Shown here in pieces: positions 52,291-62,988 of a DNA stretch of 64,000 nucleotides; the first letter of the stretch is position 1, and each line of letters opens with the position of its first letter. The translations under genes were made by a program, and so were the position numbers. The DNA comes from Pteria penguin (taxonomy: Eukaryota; Mollusca; Bivalvia; Pterioida; Pteriidae). Below the pieces are notes generated by a model. That model was not told the origin of the DNA. It saw only the letters and a program-made list of their open reading frames with translations, and did no database searches. The stretch spans positions 1,294,001-1,358,000 of the forward strand of contig CM068593.1 of NCBI GenBank assembly GCA_035048485.1, read 5' to 3'.

Positions 52291-53739
52291 CTTGATTGTT
52301 AAAAGAACATAGTCATATAAGATGTGTGTATGGATTTATTAGGGAACTTATCTAGCTGGAAATTGAAAATAGTTTCAAATTTCTCAATCTGTTCTTGACT
52401 TATAATGTGTGATAATAGATAATATGTATATTATGAAGTTTACAAATTACATTCAACAATAAAATACTGTAAATTCAGGTCTATTTCTAGTCCAGTTTAT
52501 GAAACAATGTTGAACAGTCCAGGAAGACATAAATACCATAACTTTTTCCCCTAATCACGGATTTCAATAACATGTCACAGATTTGTTCCAATCGGAACAC
52601 CGTCGCCATTTTTTTACAAAAATAGACTCGGAAGCCCCACGGCGCAGCGATATATACCAAATCGCTTCAATTCTTCGGCTTTCGTCGTAGTAGCTCTTTG
52701 CGAAATGAGGCGAAAAAAAGTTCATAGCATTGTTTTTGTAATTTAGGATATGAGAAGATCCGTATGAAATGTAATACCAGTTTTGATAAATATTATACAA
52801 TCGTAATGGTAATTCAGTAATCGTAGCAAATTTCACATTTTTATTTTAAATGTTAGAGCATTGGAAACGAATCAGAGGATATTCGAAGTGACATTTAACC
52901 AGTGCACGTGTGTAGACTCCGACATGAAAAATTCATACTAGTTCACCCATTCAGAGAGAAACAAATATAGACAAAAGCAGGCAATAAGCATAATTGCCTA
53001 TTTTAGTGCAAACATGACAGACATGTTGATCATGGCCGTGTGTGTTTACATAACAATCGGAAGTAGTCCCAATGGCTGACTGCGTAGTACGTACGAGTCG
53101 TATTTGCGTACGGAAATGGACGAGTTGTTACGATTGAGATTTGTTCCTCAGAGTCTATGAGTGTGTCATGACTTAAAACCTTGTCCAGGCCATAACTTCT
53201 CACCTTGTGCACGGATTTCAATAATACTTCACAGAATTGTTGCGTTAGTATCTACGGGTATGTTATGCATTTGAACCAAGGTCATGGGTCAAAGGTCAAG
53301 GTTATAATAGATACAGAAAGTAAAACATTGGCCATGACTTCTTACCCTGTGCACGGAGTTCAATAATATGTCATAGAATTGTTACTTAGGATCCAAGGGT
53401 ATGTCATGAACTTGAGCGAAGGTCACAGGTCAAATGTCAAGCATTAACTCACTGTGACTGATTTGGACCTTGACCATTTACCTCCGCGATGGTAAAACCT
53501 TGTTTATCTCTAAAATATTCCAGATTCCCAGCCCTAAAGTATATATGTTCTGATTCCTCATGACAAGAGGAGTTTAATTACATAAATTGTGGATCCTTAG
53601 AGTCAACCTCTCCCCCTTCTCCCAAATTCAGGAATCTTCAATTATCTCAAATCTGGTTCAGATGCACACCCCTAAATCACATATTTTCTTATTCCTCATG
53701 ACAAAACAAATGTGGATGCATCACGGGATGGGGATGAAA
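52291..53739. other. Repeat-rich non-coding sequence
   Basis: Includes a further diverged copy of the 3'-flank segment (52,310-52,530, matching 35,900 and 48,920). An AGGTCA-rich dispersed repeat also lies here (53,160-53,470, with GGTCATGGGTCAAAGGTCAA). No gene is seen. Confidence 0.45.
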
Positions 53740-53923
53740 TAAAGAGGAGTTACTGGCACAGTTATGTGGCAGAAGTCACCATGGAGCTATACAATACATG
53801 AATATCAATAATATACTAGCATATATAACACATTACAAAAAAATATTTCATTGTAGTGCAATTACGTTACCGACTTAGGACGGTCATTTAATTTGACAAA
53901 AGCTAAACAAATGGTGTGGTTAA
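53740..53923 (+). repeat. Dispersed repeat interrupted by the Naiad element
   Basis: Same as 44,750-44,965. The match stops at GGTGTGGTTAA, which marks the 3' junction of the retroelement on its minus strand. Confidence 0.8.
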
Positions 53924-54177
53924 CCGGTTTACGGGCCCACCTTCCCACTCACCTTAACCGCAGAACAATCAAAGGACGTACATTTAAAATTTATAAATAA
54001 TCCTCCATGTAAAGAACAAGGGTCAACAGGTTTCGCATATTGAGAGGTCAGAAAAATATAAACATGTAAGGCATTGTAAAAACATAATGATATAAAAATA
54101 TATGCGACATCAACATGATAAACCGTCTTCTGCCAGTCTGAAATCGAGCTAAGGCCCTAAATCTATAGGAGTCCCGA

Positions 54178-54267
54178 CTAACAGTCAGGGGGACGAGGTT
54201 CAGGACCATGTCTTCTCTGAAAGAGGTTTGGACAAGGCCCGTCATATAGTCCCCACCACCCTGTTAG
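54178..54267 (-). promoter_or_regulatory. SECIS-like stem-loop (type II architecture)
   Basis: On the minus strand, an ATGA quartet (54,245-54,242) faces TGAA (54,202-54,199). Between them GGGCCTTGTC pairs with GACATGGTCC (ten positions, one U-U mismatch and one G-U). The pairing is followed on the apical side by an unpaired AAA (54,229-54,227) and a mini-hairpin CTCT-TTC-AGAG. Below the quartet GGGGAC pairs with GTCCCC and CTAACAG with CTGTTAG. The quartet, the 10-12 base helix II, the apical A's and the extra apical mini-stem match the eukaryotic type II SECIS plan. It sits at the 3' end of the frame, as needed to recode the upstream TGA codons. I identified it by eye, not with a covariance model. 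Confidence 0.75.
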
Positions 54268-57200
54268 TCAGCGTGCAACATCCAAGTAAAAGATTGCATA
54301 AGGCTCTAGAGGGGCCAAATACAAGACCTATAGTCTTGTTGATGATCTCAATGTCATATTGTCTATTTAGAAGACGTTTGACTATTTTATTACATGATAA
54401 AATAACGTTACCAGAGCCTTTTATTTTCCTTAGTACGAGATCTCCGTAAAAATTAGGATGGGAAATTCCATTGGATACATAGTGTTGAAAATAAATATTT
54501 CCAAATTTAGATAGAAGTTCTAAATAAGATCTAAAGAATTTGCCGAATGTTTTTCTAAGATTGTGATATCTGTAACCCTGAGTAAAAAGTTTAGTAGTAA
54601 TTTGTAAATTTCATTTATGAAAGTCCAAAACATCGGTGGAGCCTCTGACCAATCGAACTAATTGAGATATATAGATACCATATGATGGGAGTCTAGGGAC
54701 ATCGCCATCCAAGTAAGGACAATTTACAATAGGAAATCCAAAATCCTCACGTTTATCATAAATATTAGTATATATTAGGTGGTTGATAATTTTGATGTTC
54801 CAATCTACGAAAGGTGTAGATTTATCTCAAGTATTAGCTTTATTCAATTTGAGCTCTGGTGGGTATATTTCTGATATAAATTGTTCAATATCAGTGTTGT
54901 CGATAACCAAAATATCATCCAGATATCTGCAAGTATTATTAACTTTGTCAAAGAGGTCGAAACGTTTTGAGATTTTAATGGAAACAATAAAATTCCTCTC
55001 ATATCAATAAATAAATAGCCTTGCTATCAGAGGCGCGCAGTTAGTACCAATAGGAATCCCAAGTATTTGTTGATATATCTTGCCATCAAATTGCACAAAA
55101 ATATTATTCATGAGAAAATCTAGTGCTTTACATAATTCCTTGCAATTCCAGTATTTATATGAAGTATATTGCTTGTTGGAAAAGAATCCGGAGTTATTGG
55201 AAGTACATATGTAAGTTTTACATTCTCTGTGAAAACACCATTGTATAAGAGACAGCGACTTGCTTTTAATCAAATCATGAGGCAAAGATGTATAAAGCGT
55301 AGAAATTTGAGTCGCTTTGAAATTTTTGTGAATGAAGTTTGTCTATAACTTCATGAGAATTTTTAATTGACCAAAAGTAATTGATGTTACTAGTATGGAA
55401 TGCAACATCACAATATTTGATAATATGATATTTTATAGCAGTTAGAGCAGACGTAATATGTTTCGATAGTATCGTAGTAGAGCAGTAGCTAGAATTAGAT
55501 ATGAAACGTGATTTATATGGACTTTTATGTAGTTTTGGGAGCCAATACATGGTTGGTGGATCAGATTTATCAGTTTTAATTTTGAAGTCGGGCATGGCCA
55601 TGAGGTGATCGTGCAAGGTGCTGTCTTTTGATGTAGGGCTTTCCACATATGTATGAGTGGAGTTTAATTCGTTTTTAAGCACTTCAATATAATATAGTTT
55701 TCAAACAACTATTATGTTATTACCTGCTTTATCAGTAGAAACGAAGACATATTTAGCATGTAAGTCAGCTATCCTCTTTTTACTAGAATTTGCCGTCAAT
55801 GTATTAGGCTGTTGAAATAAATGCGGATTTTCCGTAAATTTCTTAATACGGATATCGACAATTCTTAAAATCTCGTATTTCCACTCATTAAGAGCATGAA
55901 CCTTTACCTGTTCTTTTTTACACGAACGTTTACAATATGTAGTTAAAGCATCCTCTATAACGTCATGGCATTTATTGAAATCTATCCTGGATGGTAACCT
56001 ATATTTAGGTCCCTTTCCAAAAAGGGTGAGCAATTTCTTGACCGAAAGACAGTTTAGGTCACCAGTAATAATATGACCTGCCGGTTTATAAACATATTTA
56101 GAATTTTCACAAGAACACGACGAAGAAATAGAGTCTGAAATATCAGAATTAGATGTAACTGTATCATAATTTAAAATAAGATTTCTTATAAGCTTGTTGT
56201 ACTGGTAACAAATAAGTGGAGGTTCTAAATTCTCAAAATATTGGGGGGTTTGAGATGTGACTCTATGATAAAGGAAAATATTAGAAATGTTCAGTAGATC
56301 AAAGCCTTTATTAATAAATTTAATTTTGAGAAATTGCTGCTTGGGTGGAAGAGACGGAATATGAAGAAAGAGTTTATTATATGAAAATAAAATAATCAAT
56401 TTGAGTTTATATCAATCAGAATTGCGTAAATTTCGAAGATCAGTTTCGTCCAAGATAGGTTTCAATTTATTTACCGGAATAAAGGATAGTGCATGCAAAA
56501 CTTCATGACGGCTATTATTGTTATTATTATTATTATTTTTTTTCGCCATAAATAGGAGATTGTCTAATGACCTATTTAAACGATTACGTTTTCTGATGTT
56601 ACGATTCGGGCGACGACCATGTGACCTACGTTTTCTAATAGTATTATGTCTTAATGTAATAATATTGATCTTATTCTGATGAGAAGAAATATTACCTTGT
56701 CGATATACTCGGTCGTTGAGACGGGAGAGGGCATGGGGTTTGTAATTGTTTAATCCAGTAGAGCTCGGCTTCCAAAAGTCGTTTTTTAATATCTGATGTC
56801 GTATCACATGGTAATGTAGAGATATTTTCTACTGAGTAATTTTTACATTGTTAATATTATGTTGATATTTACTAAAGTGGTTATTAAGAATTTTATAGAA
56901 ATGATTCCGAAAACGTTTCAAAGTTTGAGAAGTTTCCCCGACATATTGAGCCCCACATCCTCTAGCTTCTCAAGTGATAACATATATAACATTGGCAGTA
57001 TTTCAATCTAAGTCTTTGTCTAATTTGGTGTTTGGTGTTAAATGTATTTCCATTAACTGAAGATTCAATATTGGACTTGCAGATTAAATGATGGCAAGTA
57101 AGACATTTCTTGGCGTTGCACTTATTAATCTTAGAATACCCTCTGTGAATAGAATTGACAGCTCTGTAAGAATCTATAGGTGTGAATGTTTTTGAAAATG

Positions 57201-57378
57201 AAATAGAACGTTTAATAGGGAAACCACTTTTAAGTGAAGAAATATAAACTTTAGTGGTGCCGAATAAATTTATACAAGAAATACCAGGTATATGAAGAGT
57301 GGACACAGAAGGTACTCTAAGTGGTGTGATTATAACTTTAGGAGATTTGCATTTCAGTTTTATTATATTTAAAGCCAT
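54242..57378 (-). CDS. Naiad endonuclease-reverse transcriptase, putative multi-selenocysteine protein
   Basis: About 1,040 codons. In order: ATG at 57,376-57,378; a Cys-rich CNAKKCLTCHH finger; GIY-YIG core (VIYVI near 56,985, QYVGET near 56,945); YWIKQLQ; LNDRVYRQGN; the CSC linker near 56,110; TDKAGNNI near 55,725 (the DKG-type motif); WLPKLHK near 55,535; IPIGTNCAPL near 55,045; catalytic YLDD at 54,914-54,925; and the C-terminal ISQLVRLVRG, QGYRYHNLRKTF and FYGDLV blocks. Seven in-frame TGA codons lie at 57,003, 56,970, 56,412, 55,701, 55,004, 54,827 and 54,611. None is TAA or TAG. Several replace residues that are Cys in relatives (after VIT and VV). Frameshifts are few: a 7-base tandem duplication (ACACCAA) near 57,020, two compensating single-base indels (about 56,845 and 56,770) and an A-run slip near 55,325. 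This copy is therefore probably inactive as assembled, although homopolymer errors are possible. Confidence 0.8.
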
Positions 57379-57410
57379 TTAAATGAAAAAAAGGGAGGGG
57401 TAAGGATGTA

Positions 57411-57830
57411 CAAACCTAGAGGAAAGCTCCCACAAGTGTGGGAAGTGTCATGTACCAAAATTAAGTTATTGTGACCTTGATCTTGGATTTGGACCTCTTT
57501 GATAGTAAAACCTGGGCTATTACGTGTTCGAAGCATAACTTTTGAAGCATATCACCTAGGTTGAAGAAATATTACATGTTAATGCATGGGAAGCAGATGT
57601 GTCATGTACCAAAACTAGGTCATTATGACCTTAACTTTGACCTTAGACTTCTATAATAGTAAATAGGATTATTATACCTGTTCTTTGGATGCCTCGTGGG
57701 TTGTCATAAAGAGATGAAAATTGCTTGTCTCCACTTTGTTGGGTATTTGATAGCTAGGACAGCTCTAATTAAAATTAAAAAAAATATATGAAAAAATAAG
57801 AAAAGAAAAAGAAAACAAAACTATATACAG
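57411..57830. repeat. Dispersed repeat with AGGTCA-type words
   Basis: Two related ~160-base halves (GTGTCATGTACCAAAA.TA.GT and TGACCTT near 57,445 and 57,605). Same family as 53,260-53,470 and 40,280-40,560. No gene is seen. Confidence 0.5.
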
Positions 57831-57839
57831 AAATGTCTA

Positions 57840-58084
57840 TTGTGTCATTTTTAATTGAATACCAAATTTACCCCCTACATGTATTAACAGCTGTTGACAC
57901 GATGTTTGATAAGAATTGCACTTTATCATTTACTATGATCTATTCTCCCAATCGTGCCTCACCACCCCCCCCCTCCCCCACCCTTCCACTTCACAGTGAG
58001 ATAGACTATTAATAATAGTTCATTTATAGCAGGGTTATAATTTATTGTTCTGTTCTTGTTACAGTTTGATGATCATTGCTAATT
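57840..58084 (+). other. Truncated 5' intron of TRIM-like copy C
   Basis: From about 57,900 it aligns with the 3' end of the introns of copies A, B and D, including a C-rich run and the GTTCTTGTTACAG acceptor at about 58,064. The non-coding first exon and promoter block seen upstream of the other copies are not present. Other repeats replace them. Confidence 0.6.
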
Positions 58085-59690
58085 ATGGCAGAAACTAGTG
58101 ATTATCTAAAAGCAGTGCCATGTGAATTTTGTGATAACCCAGCAAAATAACAATGTCAGAACTGTGACGACCCTCTATGTACAACGTGTAAAGAGAAGCA
58201 TGAGAAGAAATAGCCGGATCACAAGTATGTACCCTACTCCCAAAAAGAACAAACAATGTGTGTAAACATATTGGGCATAAATATATGCATTGGTGTGAGA
58301 AATGTAAGGAAACATGTTGCTCAGAATGTGTTATTACGTCACATAACGGACACAAGATTATCTCCTTAGAGAACGCCCTACGTACAAAGAAAGAAAAGGT
58401 TTGAAAAAAAACTTAGACGGCCCCTTAAAAGAAAGTTTGAAAAAATGGCGGACACTTCTCCAGGAAGCTAGACAAATGAGGCAAGATTATACAACACGCT
58501 TTCAGAAGATTGACGATGACGTATTAGCCCATGCTGTCCGGATTCATGCAGCAATAGATAAGAACTTGACAAAGGTGCGCAACGAACTTCGGAAAATCAA
58601 GAACTCAACGGTTGGTTGGTTGGTTGGTTGATTGGTGTTTTACGTCGCTTTCAACAATATTTCAGTTATATCGCGACATGGAAGCAGGAGGTTACCAACC
58701 TCTTAAACATAGTGGCGCAACCCGGGAATCGAACCCGGATCGTCGCAAGCCAAGCGCTTAACCACTACACCACGCCTGCCCCTAGAACTCAACGGAAACG
58801 TTGCTACAGTCACAAGAAGAGACTATCAATGATGCATATGAGAAATTTCAAACAAGTATCAGCAAATTAGATGATTTAGAAGAAGGTAACGATATCCGTC
58901 TGTTGGACTGCACACTTGAATTTGATGATATGGCAGCTCTCCCAAAACTTACCCGGCATTCACCTCCAAGCTTTATATTTGGTCAAATCAATGATCAGAT
59001 TATCATGACAATGATCGGTAATCTGACCTTATTATCAGCACCAGCCGTAGTATCCTCTATTAATCCTGGGTATGATAATCCATACATCGCCTGTACCACA
59101 TCATCCGGTCTGGCCTGGGTGAAGACCGGTGAATCACGTCTACAGTTAATGGACTGTCACGGGACAATGAAAGACACTATTAACACTGACTTCAGGTTCA
59201 ATGACGTTACGATTTCTCTATTGGGAGACATCCTATTTGGTGACTGCGACAAGAAGCATATTGTGTCAGCGTCAAAGGCGGTGACGTCATGGAGATTCAC
59301 GACGTTAGTATCTACACAGTACACGCCGTGTGGAATCTGCTGCTTACGTAATGGTGACGTCGTCGTGACGCATCCTTGGGATGAACACCGAGTCATCCAG
59401 TACAATAAGGCCGGGGACATTATACATGAGTTTGATCAAAGCTTATTCACATTCCCAGTTAGAGTAGCAGTGAATGCTATCAACGATGATATGTATGTGT
59501 GCGACCGTGAGAAACACAAAATATTCGCATTTGGGACAGAGCATATTTTACGTTACGAGTATACCGGATCTGATACCGAACCATTCGACCCTTGGCAAGC
59601 TAGCACTGATAGCAATGGCCGCGTCCTCATCACCAACTATGTGAACAAAAAGATACATATCCTGGACAAGGACGGAAAGTTTGTGTGCGC
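58085..59690 (+). pseudogene. TRIM-like (B-box/NHL) gene, copy C, broken
   Basis: Homologous to copy B from the ATG to about codon 474. Codon 22 is TAA (58,148) and codon 43 is TAG (58,211). One base is missing near 58,262, and there are further indels near 58,400. A SINE with target duplication splits the coiled coil at 58,612-58,783. The segment after the SINE (58,801-59,690) is otherwise a clean open frame through the NHL blades, which suggests that the damage is recent. The last approximately 40 codons are replaced after GACGGAAAGTTT by unrelated sequence paralogous to 41,100 onward. The stops and the missing promoter make it a pseudogene. Confidence 0.92.
58612..58783 (-). mobile_element. 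tRNA-derived SINE, copy 5, inserted in copy C
   Basis: On the minus strand: AGGGGCAGGCGTGGTGTAGT, box-B-like GGGTTCGATTCCCGG, body, and (CAAC)n tail. Exact 12-base target duplication AGAACTCAACGG (58,600-58,611 and 58,784-58,795). Because the target is a known coding sequence, the full length of the SINE (172 bases) is precisely defined here. Confidence 0.97.
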
Positions 59691-61230
59691 CGGACTTACA
59701 CGCAAGTAAATGTAAAGCTTGATATAGTGCTATGAAAATATATTGGTTGTATTTGTTTTTATGCGATGCTAAATTAAAAAATACAATACTTAAGCCCAAG
59801 GCAAACAGGTTAAGTGTCAGTGTCATAAATTTTACTGACTTATTTCCCAAGTTTTTAAAGTAAATAGATTAATTGCTGAAATATTTGCACTTATTCGTGA
59901 CTTCCTACACAATCGAATTTTACAATTTAAAAAAAGAAGGTAGAAGGTCACAGAATGTGACATTTGATACTTATGATATAGCATTGTAGTTGTTTTACCT
60001 ATTTACACGAAAATAGAGTCATACGCTTACACTGTAGTATATATCTCAAAATCAGAACCTTACAGTCAAACGCCATACAACTCACCTACTTAGTCTCCCA
60101 CTCATAACGAAAATGATGAACATCAAAGAACTGATAGCACTTTTCATTTATAAGCCATACAGTTCACCTATTGAATATCACTGTCTCAATAGAAATCATA
60201 AACAAAATAGGATTCAAACTCAGAACCTTTCAGTCAGAAGTCATACAATTCACCTAATGAATCTCACTGTATCAATCGGAATGATGAATGCCATACTCGA
60301 ACTCAGAACCTTTCAGACATTAACCATACAGTTCACCTGAGTCTCACTGTCTCAACAGAAAATGATGAAAAACATAGGACTCAACCTCGGAACCTATCAG
60401 TCATAAACCATACAATTCACCTATTACTATGATTATGATATACATGCTATTTTTTTTTTACGAAGACAAATCAACAAAGTTTTATTTCCCCCATCCCTCC
60501 TTCTGACGGAACGTATATGGCGTAACTCAAGGATCGAGAACCCTTAATGTCCGAAATATATATCTGACAGCGGTAGAAATCCAAACTACCCATGAAATTA
60601 AATTACTTCAATACCGCTCAGTTCTGCCATTGCCACGAATAGTCATCTTTATTTATCTATTTGTTTCTTTATTTATTCAATTTCTTGAAAATTTGTTTAA
60701 AGTCCATTGCGAAGTCCGCCATCATATCTGGTCTTTTCTCATTTACATTACTAACATTGGGCAATTGAGTATTATCTGTAGAAAGTTTTGAAAATAGGAT
60801 TGCGACATGACATAAATGCTTTTCTGATAGAAGTAGGGAGATTTTAAGTGTGATCCCTAAATCAAGCCAAAATGATCCGCAGAAATAAGGTAGATGTACA
60901 AAAGTCAGGTCCATACTAGTTTGTTGTGCAAAGAACTTCAGAAGATTCTCTCTCGTATTTTTATCTTGGTTTATTGTTCACAGAAGTAGACAAACTTGGT
61001 AATAAAATGAAGTACAGACTTGTTACTAGTTGCGTCGAGTAATTTGACTAATGCATACCATATGCTAATAAACTCATTTACATATTCATGAGCATTAATA
61101 TTTACTTATTTCTTATGCATTGATTAATCTATAGCTGTTTAATATTACTTCATACCCTCAAATACAGAATGGCGCTATCTGCCTGGTACAATGCTCTCCA
61201 TATTTTGATCCATGCACATATACGTATAAT
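59691..61230. repeat. Unit sequence paralogous to 41,100-45,200
   Basis: Same order of blocks as upstream of copy B but without the 930-base element and more compact. It includes repeated 'CTCAGAACCTTTCAG.CA' text (60,050-60,420). The minus-strand frame at 60,669-60,914 is unsupported. Confidence 0.6.
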
Positions 61231-61247
61231 GCGGGCACGCACACACA

Positions 61248-61290
<43 letters not shown>
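61231..61290 (+). repeat. (AC)n-(AG)n microsatellite
   Basis: About 34 bases of AC followed by about 25 of AG. Confidence 0.95.
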
Positions 61291-61442
61291 TGAGAGCTTA
61301 ATCATGTTCCACGATTTATAAGCACAGGCAGAGAGACAGTCAGACAATCAGACAGACAGACATAAACATGCAGACAGAGACAAACCTCGGCAAACGTGGT
61401 AAATTACTTTTACGTGCTATAATACAGTGTAAACTGCATACA

Positions 61443-61594
61443 ATGGTAGAACAAGTGAGAAGGAGTCTACTTAATCTATGCATTTAATCGCAAGGCTGAA
61501 TTGTTAATACCATTGCTAATGGTAGAACAAGTGAGAAGGAGTCTACTTAATCTATGCATTTAAGTGAAAGGTCTAATTGTTAATACCATTGCTA
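61443..61594 (+). repeat. Two-copy tandem duplication of about 76 bases
   Basis: GGTAGAACAAGTGAGAAGGA ... TTGTTAATACCATTGCTAAT occurs twice in a row with few differences. Confidence 0.9.
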
Positions 61595-62214
61595 ATCACC
61601 GAAACAGCACGGATAGACTCTACAGCTTTTTAATCGAAAAGAATGGGGCGGGTATTATAATCTCTTCAAAACACGTAGATAAATATTTGATATTTGTTTT
61701 TTTAGAATTTGGTTTTGTTGATGTTTCAATTTCCTTGACTATGTGACTTAACGGGTGTATGTATGTCTTTGTGTGTATTTGTGTGATTCTTTCTTCTCTT
61801 GGCCGGGGAAAGGACTGTGGCATTATCTAAATGCATTTAAGAGAAATAGGAGAAGATTAATTACAAGCTATAGAGTCATTATCCATAGTGTTTGGCACAG
61901 AGCGAGAAGAGGGTCATTATTTGTGTAGGCATCTAGCTCACACTACTAATCACATTGCTGCAATTCATACATAATTCTCCTCTTTCTCTCATCGACAAGT
62001 TGTTTGTTTACATTATCGTAAAGCACTCACGTATTTAACAACAAGTATAGACCTCTTCCGTGGGAATTTCTCAAAATGAAAACAGAGAAATTTTAATCAA
62101 ACTATAAATTACATTTTAAACTGTGCATCAATTTCATGGGTAAAATACGTTCTGATGTAAAAAAAAAAAAACCCAACCTAGTTTTGACCTTTTATTTTCT
62201 TGTCACTTTCGATT
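61595..62214. other. Upstream flank of copy D
   Basis: Aligns with 20,830-21,360 and 45,700-46,300. No gene is seen. Confidence 0.5.
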
Positions 62215-62368
62215 TGAACATTATATTCGAAAGTCGGAAGTTAAATATAGTAAACACTTGAATATAACCACCGGACTAGTTTATACAAGCATTAAACAAG
62301 AAGGAATAACGACGGATGTTACCAAAACAAAACTTAGAGTTTAGTACAAAACCTGGAAAAATCTGTAG
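62215..62368 (+). promoter_or_regulatory. Putative promoter and 5' non-coding exon of copy D
   Basis: ATATTCGAAAGTCGGAAGTT block, GGACTAG, then donor TAG|GTAAGACATG at 62,368/62,369. Equivalent to the blocks upstream of copies A and B. Confidence 0.5.
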
Positions 62369-62909
62369 GTAAGACATGATTTATATTTTCATAGATTTTA
62401 ACAAAGTTGCGGTAGAACTATTCAGAGGCGATTCAGCACTTGCCTTAAAGAATCCGTAGCCGTAGGAAGCAACTGTAATGGTGATGGGGAAAAGGGTTGC
62501 CAAAGACTTTTTCGTTGAACATAAACACCAGCATCTCAAAGTATTTGTTTATTTATTTATTTATTATTTTTTTTTTTTTTTTTTTTTTTTGTTGTTGTTG
62601 TTGTACATCACATTTGTCCTGTAGTCACAGACGTTGGTGATTTCTTATATGGTCCCTCTGAAATGATACATTGCCTACACAGAAAAAAAAAACTTTACTC
62701 AGTATGTGGAATATGAATTCAAAGGGGCCATATAAGAGGGTAAAAACGGAAGTGTCTATTACCACACAAGTATTGAAATTGTTGGGTTCTCTATTATGCT
62801 ACAAGACTAAACTTTCCTTATTTAAGTACATCTGTACCAGAAGTCATTGACCTAGTCCATCTAGTTACAACTCGTTTGTATATTAATGTGTCACTATTGT
62901 TAATAATAG

Positions 62910-62988
<79 letters not shown>

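Larger units (their letters stand above)
53924..57410 (-). mobile_element. Naiad-type Penelope-like retroelement with TGA-interrupted frame
   Basis: Read on the minus strand, a GIY-YIG endonuclease comes first, then a short CxC linker, then the reverse transcriptase. This is the reverse of canonical Penelope, where the endonuclease is C-terminal. That permuted order defines Naiad elements. The 3' junction is fixed by the broken dispersed repeat at 53,923/53,924. The 5' boundary is approximate, just upstream of the ATG at 57,378. Published work on Naiads reports that those of clams and spiders encode selenoproteins with several selenocysteines. The in-frame TGA pattern and SECIS-like stem-loop here agree with that. 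Confidence 0.85.

Noticed and set aside
56484..56560. Poly-Asn tract as a prion-like domain
   Set aside because: It is a short AAT-type repeat within the Naiad frame and probably only microsatellite slippage.
58612..58783. tRNA gene on the minus strand (good A and B boxes)
   Set aside because: There is no foldable acceptor stem, it carries a SINE body and tail, and it is flanked by a target duplication. The same applies to the copies at 8.0, 34.9, 40.0 and 45.4 kb.
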